The notes under the pieces were generated by a model. That model was not told the DNA's origin. It saw nothing but the letters and a program-made list of their open reading frames with translations, and did no database searches. From positions 3,703,001 to 3,767,000 of the forward strand of contig NZ_JACHMI010000001.1 in the NCBI RefSeq assembly GCF_014207985.1: 64,000 bases of DNA, in the 5' to 3' direction. Position numbers and translations under genes: made by a program. The DNA is from Nonomuraea rubra (GTDB taxonomy: Bacteria; Actinomycetota; Actinomycetes; Streptosporangiales; Streptosporangiaceae). How positions within the stretch are numbered: position 1 is the stretch's first letter; every line of letters starts with the position of its first letter. Shown one piece after another: positions 16,780-26,195 of the stretch.

Positions 16780-19700
16780 GTGCAACAGAGAACGGCCCTT
16801 CTGGGCGTCGTGTTACTGGCCGCCACGGCGATCGCCGCACCGGCCCACGCGGCACCCACCCAGCCCGCCCAGCCCGCCACCAAGCCGCAACCCGCGAAGA
16901 CGATCACGCTCATCACCGGGGACAAGGTCACCTTCCGCGAGCTCCCCAACAAGCAGACCCAGCTCGACGTGGCCGCCGGCCCCGGCCGAGAGAAGATCAA
17001 CTTCGTGCACCGCAGGTCCGCGGACGGGCTCAGCATCGTGCCCGTGGACGCGATGCCCCTCCTGGCCGCGGGCACCCTCGACCCACGGCTCTTCAACGTC
17101 ACCCGGCTGGCCGCGCTCGGCTACGACGACGCCACCAGCCCGCAGCTCCCGCTGATCATGACGTACGCCGGCGGCACCGACGCCGCCACGCTGCGCGCCG
17201 CCGGCGGGCGACCGCTGCCCGCCATCAACGGCGTCGCCAGGAAGGAGCCCCGCACCGGCGCCCTCTGGCAGACCCTGACGGGCCAGGCGCGGACCGCCGC
17301 CGCCCCCGCGAAGATCTGGCTCGACGGCAAGGCCAAGGTCTCCCTCGACGTCAGCGTGCCGCACATCGGCGCGCCCGCCGCCTGGGCGGCCGGCCACACC
17401 GGCCAGGACGTCCCCGTCGCGGTGCTCGACACCGGCTACGACCCCGACCACCCCGACCTGCGGGGCCAGGTCGTCAAGACCCAGAACTTCACCGCCGAGC
17501 CGGACGTGCGCGACCTGAACGGCCATGGCACGCACGTCGCGTCCACGATCGCCGGCACCGGCGCCGCCTCCGACGGCAGGCGCAAGGGCGTCGCCCCCGG
17601 CGCCCGGCTCATGATCGCCAAGGTCTGCGGGCAGGACGGGAACTGCCCCGACTCGGGCATCATCGAGGCCATGACCTGGGCCGCGGAGAACGGCGCCCGC
17701 GTCGCCAACCTCAGCCTCGGCAGCCCCGACAGCCCCGGCGTCGACCCTCTGGAGCAGGCCGTCAACAGCCTGTCCGCCAAGCACGGCACGCTCTTCGTGA
17801 TCGCCGCGGGCAACGACGGCCCGCAGCGGCTCGGCTCGCCGGGCTCCGCCGACCACGCCCTGTCGGTCGGCGCCTCCTTCCGCGACGCCGACTCGGTCGT
17901 CCAGTTCAGCAGCACCGGCCCGCGTCCCGGCGACGCCGCGGTCAAGCCCGACCTGATCGCCCCCGGCGTCGGCATCGTCGCCGCCAGGGCGGGCGCCCCC
18001 GAGGGAAGCTCGGGCGACGACCTGTACGCGGAGATGAGCGGCACGTCCATGGCCACGCCGCACGTGGCGGGCGCGGCGGCGATCGTGGCGGGCCTGCACC
18101 CCGGCTGGACGGCCGAGCGCATCAAGGCGTCGCTGATGGCCTCCACCGTGCCGGGCGGCGAGCTGGGCGCCTACATCCAGGGCTCCGGCCGCGTGGACGT
18201 CGCCCGCGCCGTCGCCCAGCAGGTCACGGCCGAGCCCGCCTCGCTGAGCATGGGCGACATCGAGCTGCCCGACACCGCTCCCAAGGAGCGCACGCTCACC
18301 TACCGCAACGACGGCGACGCGCCCGTCCGGCTGGAGCTGAGCGTGGTCGCCAAGGACGGCCACGGCGAGAGCGCGGCCCCGTTCACCCTCGGCGCCGACG
18401 CGGTGGAGGTGCCCGCGCGCGGCACCGCCCAGGTCACCGTGACGGCCAGGCCCGGCGAGACCGGCACGTTCAGCGGGACGGTCATCGCCAGGGGCGCGGA
18501 CGTCTCCGTGCGCACGGGCATCGGCATGCGGGTCGAGCCGGAGAAGCAGGGGCTCGGCCTGCGCTTCACCGGCAGCGACGGGCAGCCCGCCCAGGTCGCC
18601 TTCGCCGGCGTGATCGACGTCGAGGCAGGCGAGCAGACCAACTACGACGTCTCGGGCGGCAGCCTGGACCTGCGGTTGCTCAAGGACCGCCGCTACACGG
18701 TGGTCACGCTGATGGCCGACCACGACGGCACCATCGTGATGGCGGCCGAGCCGGAGTTCACCCTGGACGGCGACCGCACCGTCACCGCCGACGCCCGCCA
18801 CGCCAAGCCGGTGGACGTGCGCACGGAGGAGCCGACCGCGCGGCTGGCCATCGGCATGCTGGGCATGCTCCAGCTCGTCGACGGCAAGCAGCCCCTGGGC
18901 GTGGACGTGGACCTGGCCGGCCTGTGGGGCGCCGAGCGCGTCGAGGGCGTCAAGGCCATCCCGACGGCCGGCACCGCCAGCAAGAAGTTCGCCTACTACC
19001 GGTGGACGCAGTGGGCCAAGCCCACGGCCGAGGGCACCTACGACGCCAGCCCGTACTTCTACCACCTGATGAAGGCCGAGCCGCGCATCCCCGCCGACCC
19101 CGGCTACCGCCCGCGCCGCCGCGACCTCGCCGAGGTCACCTCCACCTACGCCGCCCAGCAGGACGGCAAGACGGGCGAGCACATGGCGCTGCCCGTGCTG
19201 TACGGGACCGAGCTGGCCTGGATGCCGTACGTGCACGTGGCCCACGTGCCGCTGCCGTTCAGCAGGACCGAGTACTACACGCCCGGCGACACCGGCTGGT
19301 ACCCGTCGTTCGCCCAGTACAAGCTGCCGCCGGAGGGCATCGACGACCTCGACCAGTTCTTCTTCGGCCGGACCACCGTCTACCGCGCCGGTCAGAAGAG
19401 CACGCAACGCTGGAACGGCGCCGTCTTCGGGGCCGCGCTCGACCCCGGCGGCGACCTCACCTGGCGCGAGGAGAACATGATGCAGTTCGCCGTCTCGCTG
19501 TTCGACGACGGCAAGGCCGACCGCTACTCCATCGGCAACTACAAGGCCCCGCAGGCCAAGCTCTACCGTGACGGCAAGGAGATCTACGGCACGAGCGACT
19601 ACCTGCCCGGCTGGATCGACGTGCCCGCCGAGCGGAAGGAGAGCGAGTACCGCCTCACCATGAGCGCCGACCGCGACGCGTCCATGACCAAGCTGTCCAC

Positions 19701-20088
19701 CCGGGTCAGCGCCGAGTGGCGGTTCCGGTCGAAGACCCCCGCGGCGGGCGAGCGGCAGATCCTGCCGCTGCTGGCCGTCAAGATCGACCCTGAGCTGGAC
19801 GAGCAGAACCGGGCCGGTGTGGGCCCCATGCGCATCCCGCTCCGCGTCCAGCGCCAGGACGGCTCGCCCGGCCTGAAGCTGCGCACGCTGACCGCCGAGG
19901 TCTCCTACGACGACGGCCGCACGTGGCTGCCCGCCCTGGTGCACCCGTCGGGCAAGGACGGCTGGTCGGCCCAGACCTGGCACCCGGCCTGGGCGCGCGG
20001 GAAGTTCGTCTCCCTGCGGGTCAAGGCCGTGGACACCGGCGGCAACGCCTTCAGCCAGACCGTCGTCAGGGCGTACGGGATCAAGTGA
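16780..20088 (+). CDS. Secreted S8 family (subtilisin-like) serine peptidase
   Basis: This protein of about 1,102 residues has a signal peptide (TALLGVVLLAATAIAAPAHA), a propeptide-like region to about residue 190 and a subtilase domain. The catalytic triad is visible: Asp217 (VAVLDTGYDPDHPDL), His249 (GHGTHVAS) and Ser423 (GTSMATPHVAG), with AAGNDG supplying the oxyanion Asn. About 600 residues of beta-rich C-terminal sequence follow; they probably aid folding or substrate binding. GTG 16780 is chosen because it places the signal peptide at the very N-terminus; the frame extends upstream to 16699 without support. It secretes into the medium and may supply peptides. A LuxR-type regulator is divergent, and a strong bidirectional hairpin follows. 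Confidence 0.93.
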   Translation: MQQRTALLGVVLLAATAIAAPAHAAPTQPAQPATKPQPAKTITLITGDKVTFRELPNKQTQLDVAAGPGREKINFVHRRSADGLSIVPVDAMPLLAAGTLDPRLFNVTRLAALGYDDATSPQLPLIMTYAGGTDAATLRAAGGRPLPAINGVARKEPRTGALWQTLTGQARTAAAPAKIWLDGKAKVSLDVSVPHIGAPAAWAAGHTGQDVPVAVLDTGYDPDHPDLRGQVVKTQNFTAEPDVRDLNGHGTHVASTIAGTGAASDGRRKGVAPGARLMIAKVCGQDGNCPDSGIIEAMTWAAENGARVANLSLGSPDSPGVDPLEQAVNSLSAKHGTLFVIAAGNDGPQRLGSPGSADHALSVGASFRDADSVVQFSSTGPRPGDAAVKPDLIAPGVGIVAARAGAPEGSSGDDLYAEMSGTSMATPHVAGAAAIVAGLHPGWTAERIKASLMASTVPGGELGAYIQGSGRVDVARAVAQQVTAEPASLSMGDIELPDTAPKERTLTYRNDGDAPVRLELSVVAKDGHGESAAPFTLGADAVEVPARGTAQVTVTARPGETGTFSGTVIARGADVSVRTGIGMRVEPEKQGLGLRFTGSDGQPAQVAFAGVIDVEAGEQTNYDVSGGSLDLRLLKDRRYTVVTLMADHDGTIVMAAEPEFTLDGDRTVTADARHAKPVDVRTEEPTARLAIGMLGMLQLVDGKQPLGVDVDLAGLWGAERVEGVKAIPTAGTASKKFAYYRWTQWAKPTAEGTYDASPYFYHLMKAEPRIPADPGYRPRRRDLAEVTSTYAAQQDGKTGEHMALPVLYGTELAWMPYVHVAHVPLPFSRTEYYTPGDTGWYPSFAQYKLPPEGIDDLDQFFFGRTTVYRAGQKSTQRWNGAVFGAALDPGGDLTWREENMMQFAVSLFDDGKADRYSIGNYKAPQAKLYRDGKEIYGTSDYLPGWIDVPAERKESEYRLTMSADRDASMTKLSTRVSAEWRFRSKTPAAGERQILPLLAVKIDPELDEQNRAGVGPMRIPLRVQRQDGSPGLKLRTLTAEVSYDDGRTWLPALVHPSGKDGWSAQTWHPAWARGKFVSLRVKAVDTGGNAFSQTVVRAYGIK

Positions 20089-20093
20089 GCCGG

Positions 20094-20119
20094 GGAGGTC
20101 CCGCTCCGGCGGGACCTCC
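20094..20119. terminator. Bidirectional hairpin terminator
   Basis: GGAGGTCCCGC and GCGGGACCTCC form an 11-bp perfect stem with a TCCG loop between two convergent stops (20088 and 20122). Confidence 0.88.
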
Positions 20120-20121
20120 TG

Positions 20122-20526
20122 TCAGGCGGCGCGTTCCAGCACGACGACCGGGATCTCCCGGTCGGTCTTCTTCTGGTACTCGTCGTAGTCCGGCCAGGTG
20201 CGCGTCATCACCTTCCACATCTCGGGCTTCTCCCCGGGAGTGGCGGTGCGGGCGCGCGCCTTGAACCTGTCGCCCTTCACCTGCACCTCGACGTCCGGGC
20301 TGGCCTGCAGGTTCTTGTACCAGCCCGGATGGTCGGGGTCCCCGCCCTTGGACGCCACCACGAGGTAGTAGTCGCCGAACGGCTGGTAGATGAGGGGAGT
20401 GGTGTAGGGGCGGCCGGACTTGCGCCCCTTGGTGGTCAGCAGCAGGACGGTGGTGTCGTTCCAGTCGTGTCCCTCCGCGCCGTCGGTCTCCTGATAGCGC
20501 CGGACATGTTCTTCGCCGTAGAGCAT
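20122..20526 (-). CDS. F420/deazaflavin-dependent nitroreductase family protein
   Basis: The protein of about 134 residues is a small split-barrel of the Ddn family. It has the TTKGRKSGR motif that contacts the cofactor phosphate, TPLIYQPFGD and the GGDPDHPGWYKNL segment. Family members use reduced F420 or bind fatty acids and quinones, usually at the membrane. The start at ATG 20526 gives the normal length; a GTG at 20544 is the alternative. It converges on the subtilisin gene and runs away from the lacI-type gene. Confidence 0.9.
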   Translation of the reverse strand: MLYGEEHVRRYQETDGAEGHDWNDTTVLLLTTKGRKSGRPYTTPLIYQPFGDYYLVVASKGGDPDHPGWYKNLQASPDVEVQVKGDRFKARARTATPGEKPEMWKVMTRTWPDYDEYQKKTDREIPVVVLERAA

Positions 20527-20613
20527 GCAGGCGGACCTACCCACGCCGGCCGTGACCTCACCGTTACTCGACGCGGTCTGGGCGAGAAGTTAACGTGGTT
20601 GGCACACCCTTTC

Positions 20614-20654
20614 TGTAAGCGCTTCCACCCATCCGGCGGGTGAAAGCGCTTACA
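20614..20654 (+). promoter_or_regulatory. Two LacI-type operators upstream of the sugar operon
   Basis: TGTAAGCGCTTCCA (20614-20627) and TGAAAGCGCTTACA (20641-20654) are near-palindromes of the LacI/CcpA class, with identical GCGCTT cores 27 bp apart. They sit just before the regulator gene, so it probably represses its own operon. Confidence 0.88.
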
Positions 20655-20670
20655 CAGGAAGAGAACCACC

Positions 20671-21669
20671 ATGGACGTGACCATCTACGAAGTGGCCAGG
20701 CGGGCGGGCGTGTCGATCGCCACCGTGTCCAGGGCGCTTCGCGGCACCGGCCCCGTCGCCGCGAAGACGCGGGAGAAGGTGCTCAAGGCCGTCGAGGAGC
20801 TCAACTTCACGCCCAGCCGCCTGGGCGTGAGTCTCGCCGAGGGCCGCCACGCCGCCAACGGCGTCGTCTTCCCCGACCTGGCGGGCCCGTACTACGCCGA
20901 GGTCCTGCTCGGCTACGAGGAGGTGGCCTCCGAGCTGGGCCGCTCGGTGATGATCCTGTCGACCAAGGGCCGCACCAGGGTCGGCGACCTGATCAAGGAC
21001 CTGGCCGGCCGGGTGGACGGCATGCTGATCTTCGGCCACACCGTGCCCGAGCCGCTCGTCGCCGAGCTCGTACGGCTCGGCGTGCGGCTGGTGTTCGTCT
21101 CCCGCGACCCGCTGCCCGGCGCCGACACCCTGCGCAGCGAGAACACCGCCTCGGCCCGGGCACTGGCCGGGCACCTGCGCGGCCACGGCTACGAACGCTT
21201 CGCCTTCCTCGGCGCCCCGCTCACCAGCCGCGACGACGTGGACGAGCGCTGGCAGGGCGTCCGCGGCGTGCTCGGCGGGGCGATCGAGGCCGTCGGCACC
21301 GGCCACTACACCGTGGACTGCGGCCACGAGGCCGCCACGAAGCTGCTCAAGGGCAGGGACAGGCCGCAGGCGATCATCTGCTCCGACGACGAGGTGGCGC
21401 TGGGGGCGCTGCTCGCCGCCGAGGAGCTAGGCCTCCGCGTGCCCGGCGACGTGGCCGTGACCGGCTGGGACGACATCATGGCCGCCCGCCACGCCCGCCC
21501 GGCGCTGACCACCGTACGGCAGCCGATGCGCGAGCTCGGCGCCCGGGCGGCCCGCGCTCTCGACGAGCTCATCACGGGGGCCCGCGACACCCCGAGCCAC
21601 ATCGTCCTGACCACCGAGCTGGTCATCCGCTCCAGCTGCGGTCACCACCCCCAGGAGGTACCGACGTGA
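20671..21669 (+). CDS. LacI-family transcriptional regulator of the DUF3131/GH39 operon
   Basis: The 332-residue protein opens with the LacI headpiece (TIYEVARRAGVSIATVSRAL, with the hinge LGVSLAEGR). A periplasmic-binding-protein-like sensor with VTGWDD near the end follows. It should bind as a dimer to the two GCGCTT-centred palindromes 17-57 bp upstream and let go when a sugar binds. ATG 20671 is preceded by AGGAAGAG. Its stop overlaps the start of the binding-protein gene (GTGA), placing it as the first gene of the transport operon, an unusual but known arrangement that gives tight autoregulation. Confidence 0.95.
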   Translation: MDVTIYEVARRAGVSIATVSRALRGTGPVAAKTREKVLKAVEELNFTPSRLGVSLAEGRHAANGVVFPDLAGPYYAEVLLGYEEVASELGRSVMILSTKGRTRVGDLIKDLAGRVDGMLIFGHTVPEPLVAELVRLGVRLVFVSRDPLPGADTLRSENTASARALAGHLRGHGYERFAFLGAPLTSRDDVDERWQGVRGVLGGAIEAVGTGHYTVDCGHEAATKLLKGRDRPQAIICSDDEVALGALLAAEELGLRVPGDVAVTGWDDIMAARHARPALTTVRQPMRELGARAARALDELITGARDTPSHIVLTTELVIRSSCGHHPQEVPT

Positions 21670-22928
21670 ACACCGCCACCCGGCGCGCCGCGGGCGTGCT
21701 GGCCATCACGATCGTGGCCGCGGGCTGCGGCCGCGGCACGGACACGGCGCCCGAGCAGGCGCGGGACGTCACGAGCGGCAAGGTCGCCGGGGAGGTCACC
21801 GTCTGGGCGATGGGCGAGGAGGGCAAGGCGCTCGGCACGTTCGTCAAGGACTTCGAGAGCGCCAACCCCGGCGTCAAGATCAACGTGACGGCCATCGGCT
21901 GGGACGTGGCCCACGACAAGATCACCTCGGCCATCGCGGGCGGCGCCACCCCCGACGTGAGCATGATCGGCTCCACCTGGTCCGGCGAGCTGGCCAAGAC
22001 CGGCGCGCTGGAGCCGACGCCCGGCAACCTGGTCGACAAGTCGGCGTTCTTCCCCGGCGCCTGGCAGACCGTGGACATCAACGGCACCGCGTACGGCGTG
22101 CCCTGGTACGTCGAGACCCGCGTCCTGTACTACCGCACCGACCAGGCCGAGAAGGCCGGCGTGCGGCCTCCGGAGACCTGGCAGGAGTTCACCGCGTTCG
22201 TCCGCGCGCTCAAGGACAAGGGCGGCGCCGCCCGCGGCTTCAACCAGAGCTACACGCTGGGCGCCTCCTGGCAGGAGGTGCTGCCGCTGATCTGGCAGGC
22301 GGGCGGCGAGATCGTCAAGGACGGCAAGTACACCTTCGACACCCCCGAGGCCGTCACCGCGCTCAAGCAGTACGCGTCGCTGTTCGAGCAGAAGCTCGCC
22401 CCGACCGACACCCCCGCGAACGCCTTCCCGCAGACCTTCATCAAGGGCGAGGTCGGCGCGTTCTACTCGGGGCCGTGGATGATCGGCGTGCTCAACAACG
22501 ACGGCGGCCCCGGCTTCGCGGAGAAGTTCGACGTCGCGCCCTACCCCAAGGGCCCGGTCTCGGCGACGAGCTTCGTCGGCGGGGCGGACATGGCGGTGTT
22601 CAAGCAGGCGAAGAACCGCGACGCCGCCTGGAAGTTCATCCAGTGGCTGAGCGAGCCGAAGGTGCAGGCCAAGTGGTACACCACGGTCAAGGCGCTGCCC
22701 GCCGTACAGGCTGCCTGGCAGGAGCCCGAGCTGAAGGCCGACGAGCAGCTCGCCGTCTTCGGCGAGCAGCTCAAGGACGCCAGGACACCGCCGCCGTTCC
22801 CCACCTGGGAGCAGGTGGCCAGGGTGCTGGAGGCGGAGCTGGAGAAGCTGGCCCGCGGCCGGTCCACCCCTGAGCAGACGGCCAAGGCGATCCAGTCGCG
22901 AGCCGACGCGATCGGCACCGGCCTGTAG
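21666..22928 (+). CDS. Sugar ABC transporter solute-binding lipoprotein
   Basis: The 420-residue protein is a family-1 extracellular binding protein. It starts at GTG 21666 inside the lacI stop with CAGGAGG 7 bp upstream. A signal peptide ends in the lipobox VAAGC. The mature part has the typical EVTVWAMGEEGKALGTFVKD opening, DVSMIGSTWSGELA and a late MAVFKQAKNRDAAWKFIQWL motif. It would capture an oligosaccharide outside the membrane and hand it to the two permeases that follow. The sugar is not determined, but the operon's GH39 and DUF3131 enzymes suggest a beta-linked glucan or xylan fragment. Confidence 0.95.
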   Translation: MNTATRRAAGVLAITIVAAGCGRGTDTAPEQARDVTSGKVAGEVTVWAMGEEGKALGTFVKDFESANPGVKINVTAIGWDVAHDKITSAIAGGATPDVSMIGSTWSGELAKTGALEPTPGNLVDKSAFFPGAWQTVDINGTAYGVPWYVETRVLYYRTDQAEKAGVRPPETWQEFTAFVRALKDKGGAARGFNQSYTLGASWQEVLPLIWQAGGEIVKDGKYTFDTPEAVTALKQYASLFEQKLAPTDTPANAFPQTFIKGEVGAFYSGPWMIGVLNNDGGPGFAEKFDVAPYPKGPVSATSFVGGADMAVFKQAKNRDAAWKFIQWLSEPKVQAKWYTTVKALPAVQAAWQEPELKADEQLAVFGEQLKDARTPPPFPTWEQVARVLEAELEKLARGRSTPEQTAKAIQSRADAIGTGL

Positions 22929-22930
22929 CC

Positions 22931-23860
22931 ATGGCCGTCGTCACGAGACAGGCGCCGCCCGCCCCCGCACCGGTCAAGGTCAGGGGCGCGTTACGCCGGT
23001 CGGGCATCGGCTGGATCTTCATCCTGCCGTTCGTGGTGCTGTTCGCGGTGTTCTACCTGGGGCCGCTGCTGGTCGGCATCGGGATGAGCTTCACCGACAT
23101 CCGCAGCACCGACGTGGCCGACCCGCTCGGCGTCGACCTGGTCGGCCTCGACAACTACCTGCGGCTGATGAACGACGGCGCCATGCGCAGGGCGGCACTC
23201 AACACCGTGGTCTTCGTGGTCACCGCGCTGCCGCTGACCATCGGGCTCGGGCTGGCCTCGGCCGTGCTGCTCAACACGGGCATCGCCCGCCTGCCCGCCG
23301 CGTTCTTCCGGCTCGGCTACTACCTGCCCAACATCACCAGCATCATCGGCATCGCGGTGGCCTGGAAGTTCCTGCTGGAGCCCGAGGCCGGGCTGGTCAA
23401 CCGGCTGCTCGGCCTGGCCGGCGCCGAGGGCCCCAACTGGCTGGAGAACGAGGCCACCGCGTTGCCCTCGATCGTCGTCATGACGGCCTGGCGCAGCTTC
23501 GGCTTCAACATGGTCGTGCTGCTGGCCGCGCTGCAGACCATCCCCAGGGAGCTGTACGAGGCCGCGGCGGTCGACGGCGCCGGCCGCTGGGCCCGCTTCC
23601 ACGCGGTCACCCTGCCCTCGCTGCGGCCCGTGCTGCTGTTCTGCACGGTCTACAGCTCGGTCGGCTTCATGCAGTTCCTGGAGGAGCCGCTGGTCATGAC
23701 CAGGGGCGGGCCGCTGGACGCCACGCTGTCGGCCTCGCTGGCCATCTTCAACCAGTTCGGCGTCGGCAACTACGGCTACGCGGGCGCCGCCTCGACCGTG
23801 CTGTTCACCGTGATCGTGGCGCTGGCCGTGCTGCAGCTCAGGCTGGGGAGGAACCGATGA
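22931..23860 (+). CDS. Sugar ABC transporter permease (MalF/UgpA type)
   Basis: The 309-residue protein has six predicted membrane helices and the cytoplasmic EAA loop (EAAAVDGAGRWARFHAVTLP), which docks the ATPase. It starts 2 bp after the binding-protein stop, and its end overlaps the next permease start (ATGA). It forms a heterodimeric channel with that permease. Confidence 0.95.
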   Translation: MAVVTRQAPPAPAPVKVRGALRRSGIGWIFILPFVVLFAVFYLGPLLVGIGMSFTDIRSTDVADPLGVDLVGLDNYLRLMNDGAMRRAALNTVVFVVTALPLTIGLGLASAVLLNTGIARLPAAFFRLGYYLPNITSIIGIAVAWKFLLEPEAGLVNRLLGLAGAEGPNWLENEATALPSIVVMTAWRSFGFNMVVLLAALQTIPRELYEAAAVDGAGRWARFHAVTLPSLRPVLLFCTVYSSVGFMQFLEEPLVMTRGGPLDATLSASLAIFNQFGVGNYGYAGAASTVLFTVIVALAVLQLRLGRNR

Positions 23861-24681
23861 CCAGGACCACCCGCCGCCAGCGGGCGATCGTCTACCTCGG
23901 GCTCACCGTCGGGCTGGCGCTGGTCGCCGGGCCGTTCCTGTGGACCGCGCTCAGCTCGTTCAAGCCCGAGAGGGAGATCAGGCGCGACCCGCCGACCTTC
24001 TGGCCCGAGACGTGGACGCTGGACAACTTCGCCGAACTGTTCGGGCGGGTGGACCTCGGCACCGCGTTCGCCAACAGCCTGATCATCGCGCTCGTCCTGG
24101 TCGCCACGAACCTGCTGTTCTGCTCCATGGTCGGCTACGCCTTCGCCAAGCTCTCCTTCCGCGGCAAGAACCTCGCCTTCGGCCTGGTGCTCGTGCAGCT
24201 CGCGATCCCCGCCATCGTCGTGATGATGCCGCAGTTCGTGCTGATCGCCAGGTTCGGCATGGTCAACACGTTCCTCGGGATCATCCTGCCCACCGTGGTG
24301 ACGCCGCTCGGCGTGTTCATGATGCGGCAGTTCATCTCCGACCTGCCCGACGAGCTGATCGACGCGGCCCGCGTGGACGGCGCCAGGGAGTTCCGGGTCT
24401 TCTTCACGATCATCCTGCCGCTGTGCGGGCCCGCGCTGGCCACGCTCGGCCTCATCACGTTCCTCGGCTCGTGGAACAACTTCCTCTGGCCCGCCGTGGT
24501 CGCCCAGAGCGAGGACCTGTACACCCTGCCCGTCGCCCTCAACATCCTCAACGGCTACGAGGGCACCCACTACAACCTGCTGGTGGCCGGATCGGTCGTG
24601 GTGATCGCGCCGATCCTGTTCCTGTTCGTCTTCCTGCAGCGCTTCTTCATCCAGGGCATCGCCACCACCGGCCTCAAGTAG
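23857..24681 (+). CDS. Sugar ABC transporter permease (MalG/UgpE type)
   Basis: The 274-residue protein has six membrane helices and an EAA-type loop (DAARVDGAREFRVFFTIILP). ATG 23857 overlaps the stop of its partner. The operon has no ATP-binding gene, so a shared MsiK-like ATPase encoded elsewhere is probably used; this is inference from the actinomycete pattern. Confidence 0.95.
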   Translation: MTRTTRRQRAIVYLGLTVGLALVAGPFLWTALSSFKPEREIRRDPPTFWPETWTLDNFAELFGRVDLGTAFANSLIIALVLVATNLLFCSMVGYAFAKLSFRGKNLAFGLVLVQLAIPAIVVMMPQFVLIARFGMVNTFLGIILPTVVTPLGVFMMRQFISDLPDELIDAARVDGAREFRVFFTIILPLCGPALATLGLITFLGSWNNFLWPAVVAQSEDLYTLPVALNILNGYEGTHYNLLVAGSVVVIAPILFLFVFLQRFFIQGIATTGLK

Positions 24682-24692
24682 AGGAGCACCCC

Positions 24693-26195
24693 ATGCGCAA
24701 GACGGTCCTGTCCTGCTTACTCGTGCTGTCCCTCTCGGCGCCCGCCATCCCCGCCGAGGCCTCCGACAACACCCTGCACCGCTACGCCAGGGACACGTGG
24801 CGGTCGATGGCCGCCATGGTCGAACCCGCCACCGGCCTGCCCGCCGACAAGGTGACCGGCGACCTCAAGACGAGGGCCCGGATCACCTCGCCCACCAACA
24901 TCGCCACGTACGTGTGGAGCACCCTCGTCGCCCGCGACCTGCGCCTGATCACCGCCCGCGACGCCTCGGCCAGGATCGGCAGGGTGCTGGACGCCCTGGC
25001 CCGCATGGAGCGCAACGCGCCCACCGGCCAGTACTACAACTGGTACGACCCCGCCACCCTCCAGCTCGCCCGCAGCTTCCCCGACTCGGGCGACCCCATC
25101 CACCCCTTCGCCTCCAGCGTGGACAACGGCTGGCTGGCCGCCGCGCTCATGATGGTCCGCAACGCCGTCCCCGCCCACGCCAAGGCGGCCGACGCCCTGG
25201 CGAACTCGATGGACTTCACCGCCTACTACGACCCGGCCGCCCGCCCCGACGCCGGCACCGGCCTGCTGCGCGGCGGCTTCTGGCCCGAGCCGCCGCCCAG
25301 GGACTGCAACACCCCGACCGACTACGCGGGCACCGGCGTGACCGTCTACTCCACCTGCCACCACTACGGCGCCCCCGCCGAGACCCGCATCGGCCAGTAC
25401 GTCGGCATCGCGCTCGGCCAGCTCCCGCCCCAGAGCTACTTCGGCCCTTACCGCACCTTCCCCGACAACGCCTGCGACTACGGCTGGCAGGAGCAGAAGC
25501 CGGTCGGCTCCTGGAAGCAGTACCTCGGGATCAACGTCTGGGAGGGCACCTACGAGTACCGCGGCATGCGGTACGTCCCCAACTGGGGCGGCTCCATGTT
25601 CGAGGCCCTCATGCCCGACCTGGTCGTCCCCGAGTCCAGGTGGGCGCCCAGGAGCTGGGGCCGCAACCACCCCGTGTTCGTCCGCGGCCAGATCGAGCAC
25701 GGCCTGAACGAGGCGGAGTACGGCTACTGGGGCTTCTCCCCGTCCAACGACCCTCACGGCGGCTACAACGTCTACGGCGTGGACCAGCTCGGCATGGACG
25801 AGCCCGGTTACTCCTCCGACCGCGAGCGCACCAGCGTCGACCCCGGCTACGAGGGCTGCCGCCCCGCCAAGCCGCTGCCCGAGGCGTACGGGGACGGCGT
25901 CGTCACCCCGCACGCCAGCTTCCTGGCCCTGCCGTACGCCAGGCAGGCCGCGCTGGACAACCTGGCCAGGCTGCGCCGCGACTTCGACGCCTACGGCCCC
26001 GGCGGCTTCTACGACGCGATCGCCGTCCGCTCCGGCGTCGTGTCCCGGTGGTACCTGGCGCTCGACCAGGGCATGGCCATGGCCGCGCTGGGCAACCTGC
26101 TCACGGGCGGCAACCTGCACCGCTACTTCGCCGGCTCCGGCGTGGAAGAACGGCTGCGGCCGGTGATGCGGCTCGAGAACTGGGAGGTCGGATGA
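24693..26195 (+). CDS. Secreted DUF3131/glycoamylase-like protein
   Basis: The 500-residue protein has a signal peptide (TVLSCLLVLSLSAPAIPAEA) and an alpha/alpha-barrel of the DUF3131 and glycoamylase type. Recognisable segments are SPTNIATYVWSTLVARDLRL, YNWYDPATLQLA, SVDNGWLAAALMMVRNA and WGGSMFEALMPDLVVPE. Related proteins include COG5368 members and GH144 endo-beta-1,2-glucanases, so a glucan hydrolase acting outside the cell is likely, but the linkage is unproven. ATG 24693 follows GAGGAG with 6-bp spacing. It is translationally coupled downstream to the GH39 gene. The secreted enzyme would release oligosaccharides that the ABC importer takes up. Confidence 0.85.
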   Translation: MRKTVLSCLLVLSLSAPAIPAEASDNTLHRYARDTWRSMAAMVEPATGLPADKVTGDLKTRARITSPTNIATYVWSTLVARDLRLITARDASARIGRVLDALARMERNAPTGQYYNWYDPATLQLARSFPDSGDPIHPFASSVDNGWLAAALMMVRNAVPAHAKAADALANSMDFTAYYDPAARPDAGTGLLRGGFWPEPPPRDCNTPTDYAGTGVTVYSTCHHYGAPAETRIGQYVGIALGQLPPQSYFGPYRTFPDNACDYGWQEQKPVGSWKQYLGINVWEGTYEYRGMRYVPNWGGSMFEALMPDLVVPESRWAPRSWGRNHPVFVRGQIEHGLNEAEYGYWGFSPSNDPHGGYNVYGVDQLGMDEPGYSSDRERTSVDPGYEGCRPAKPLPEAYGDGVVTPHASFLALPYARQAALDNLARLRRDFDAYGPGGFYDAIAVRSGVVSRWYLALDQGMAMAALGNLLTGGNLHRYFAGSGVEERLRPVMRLENWEVG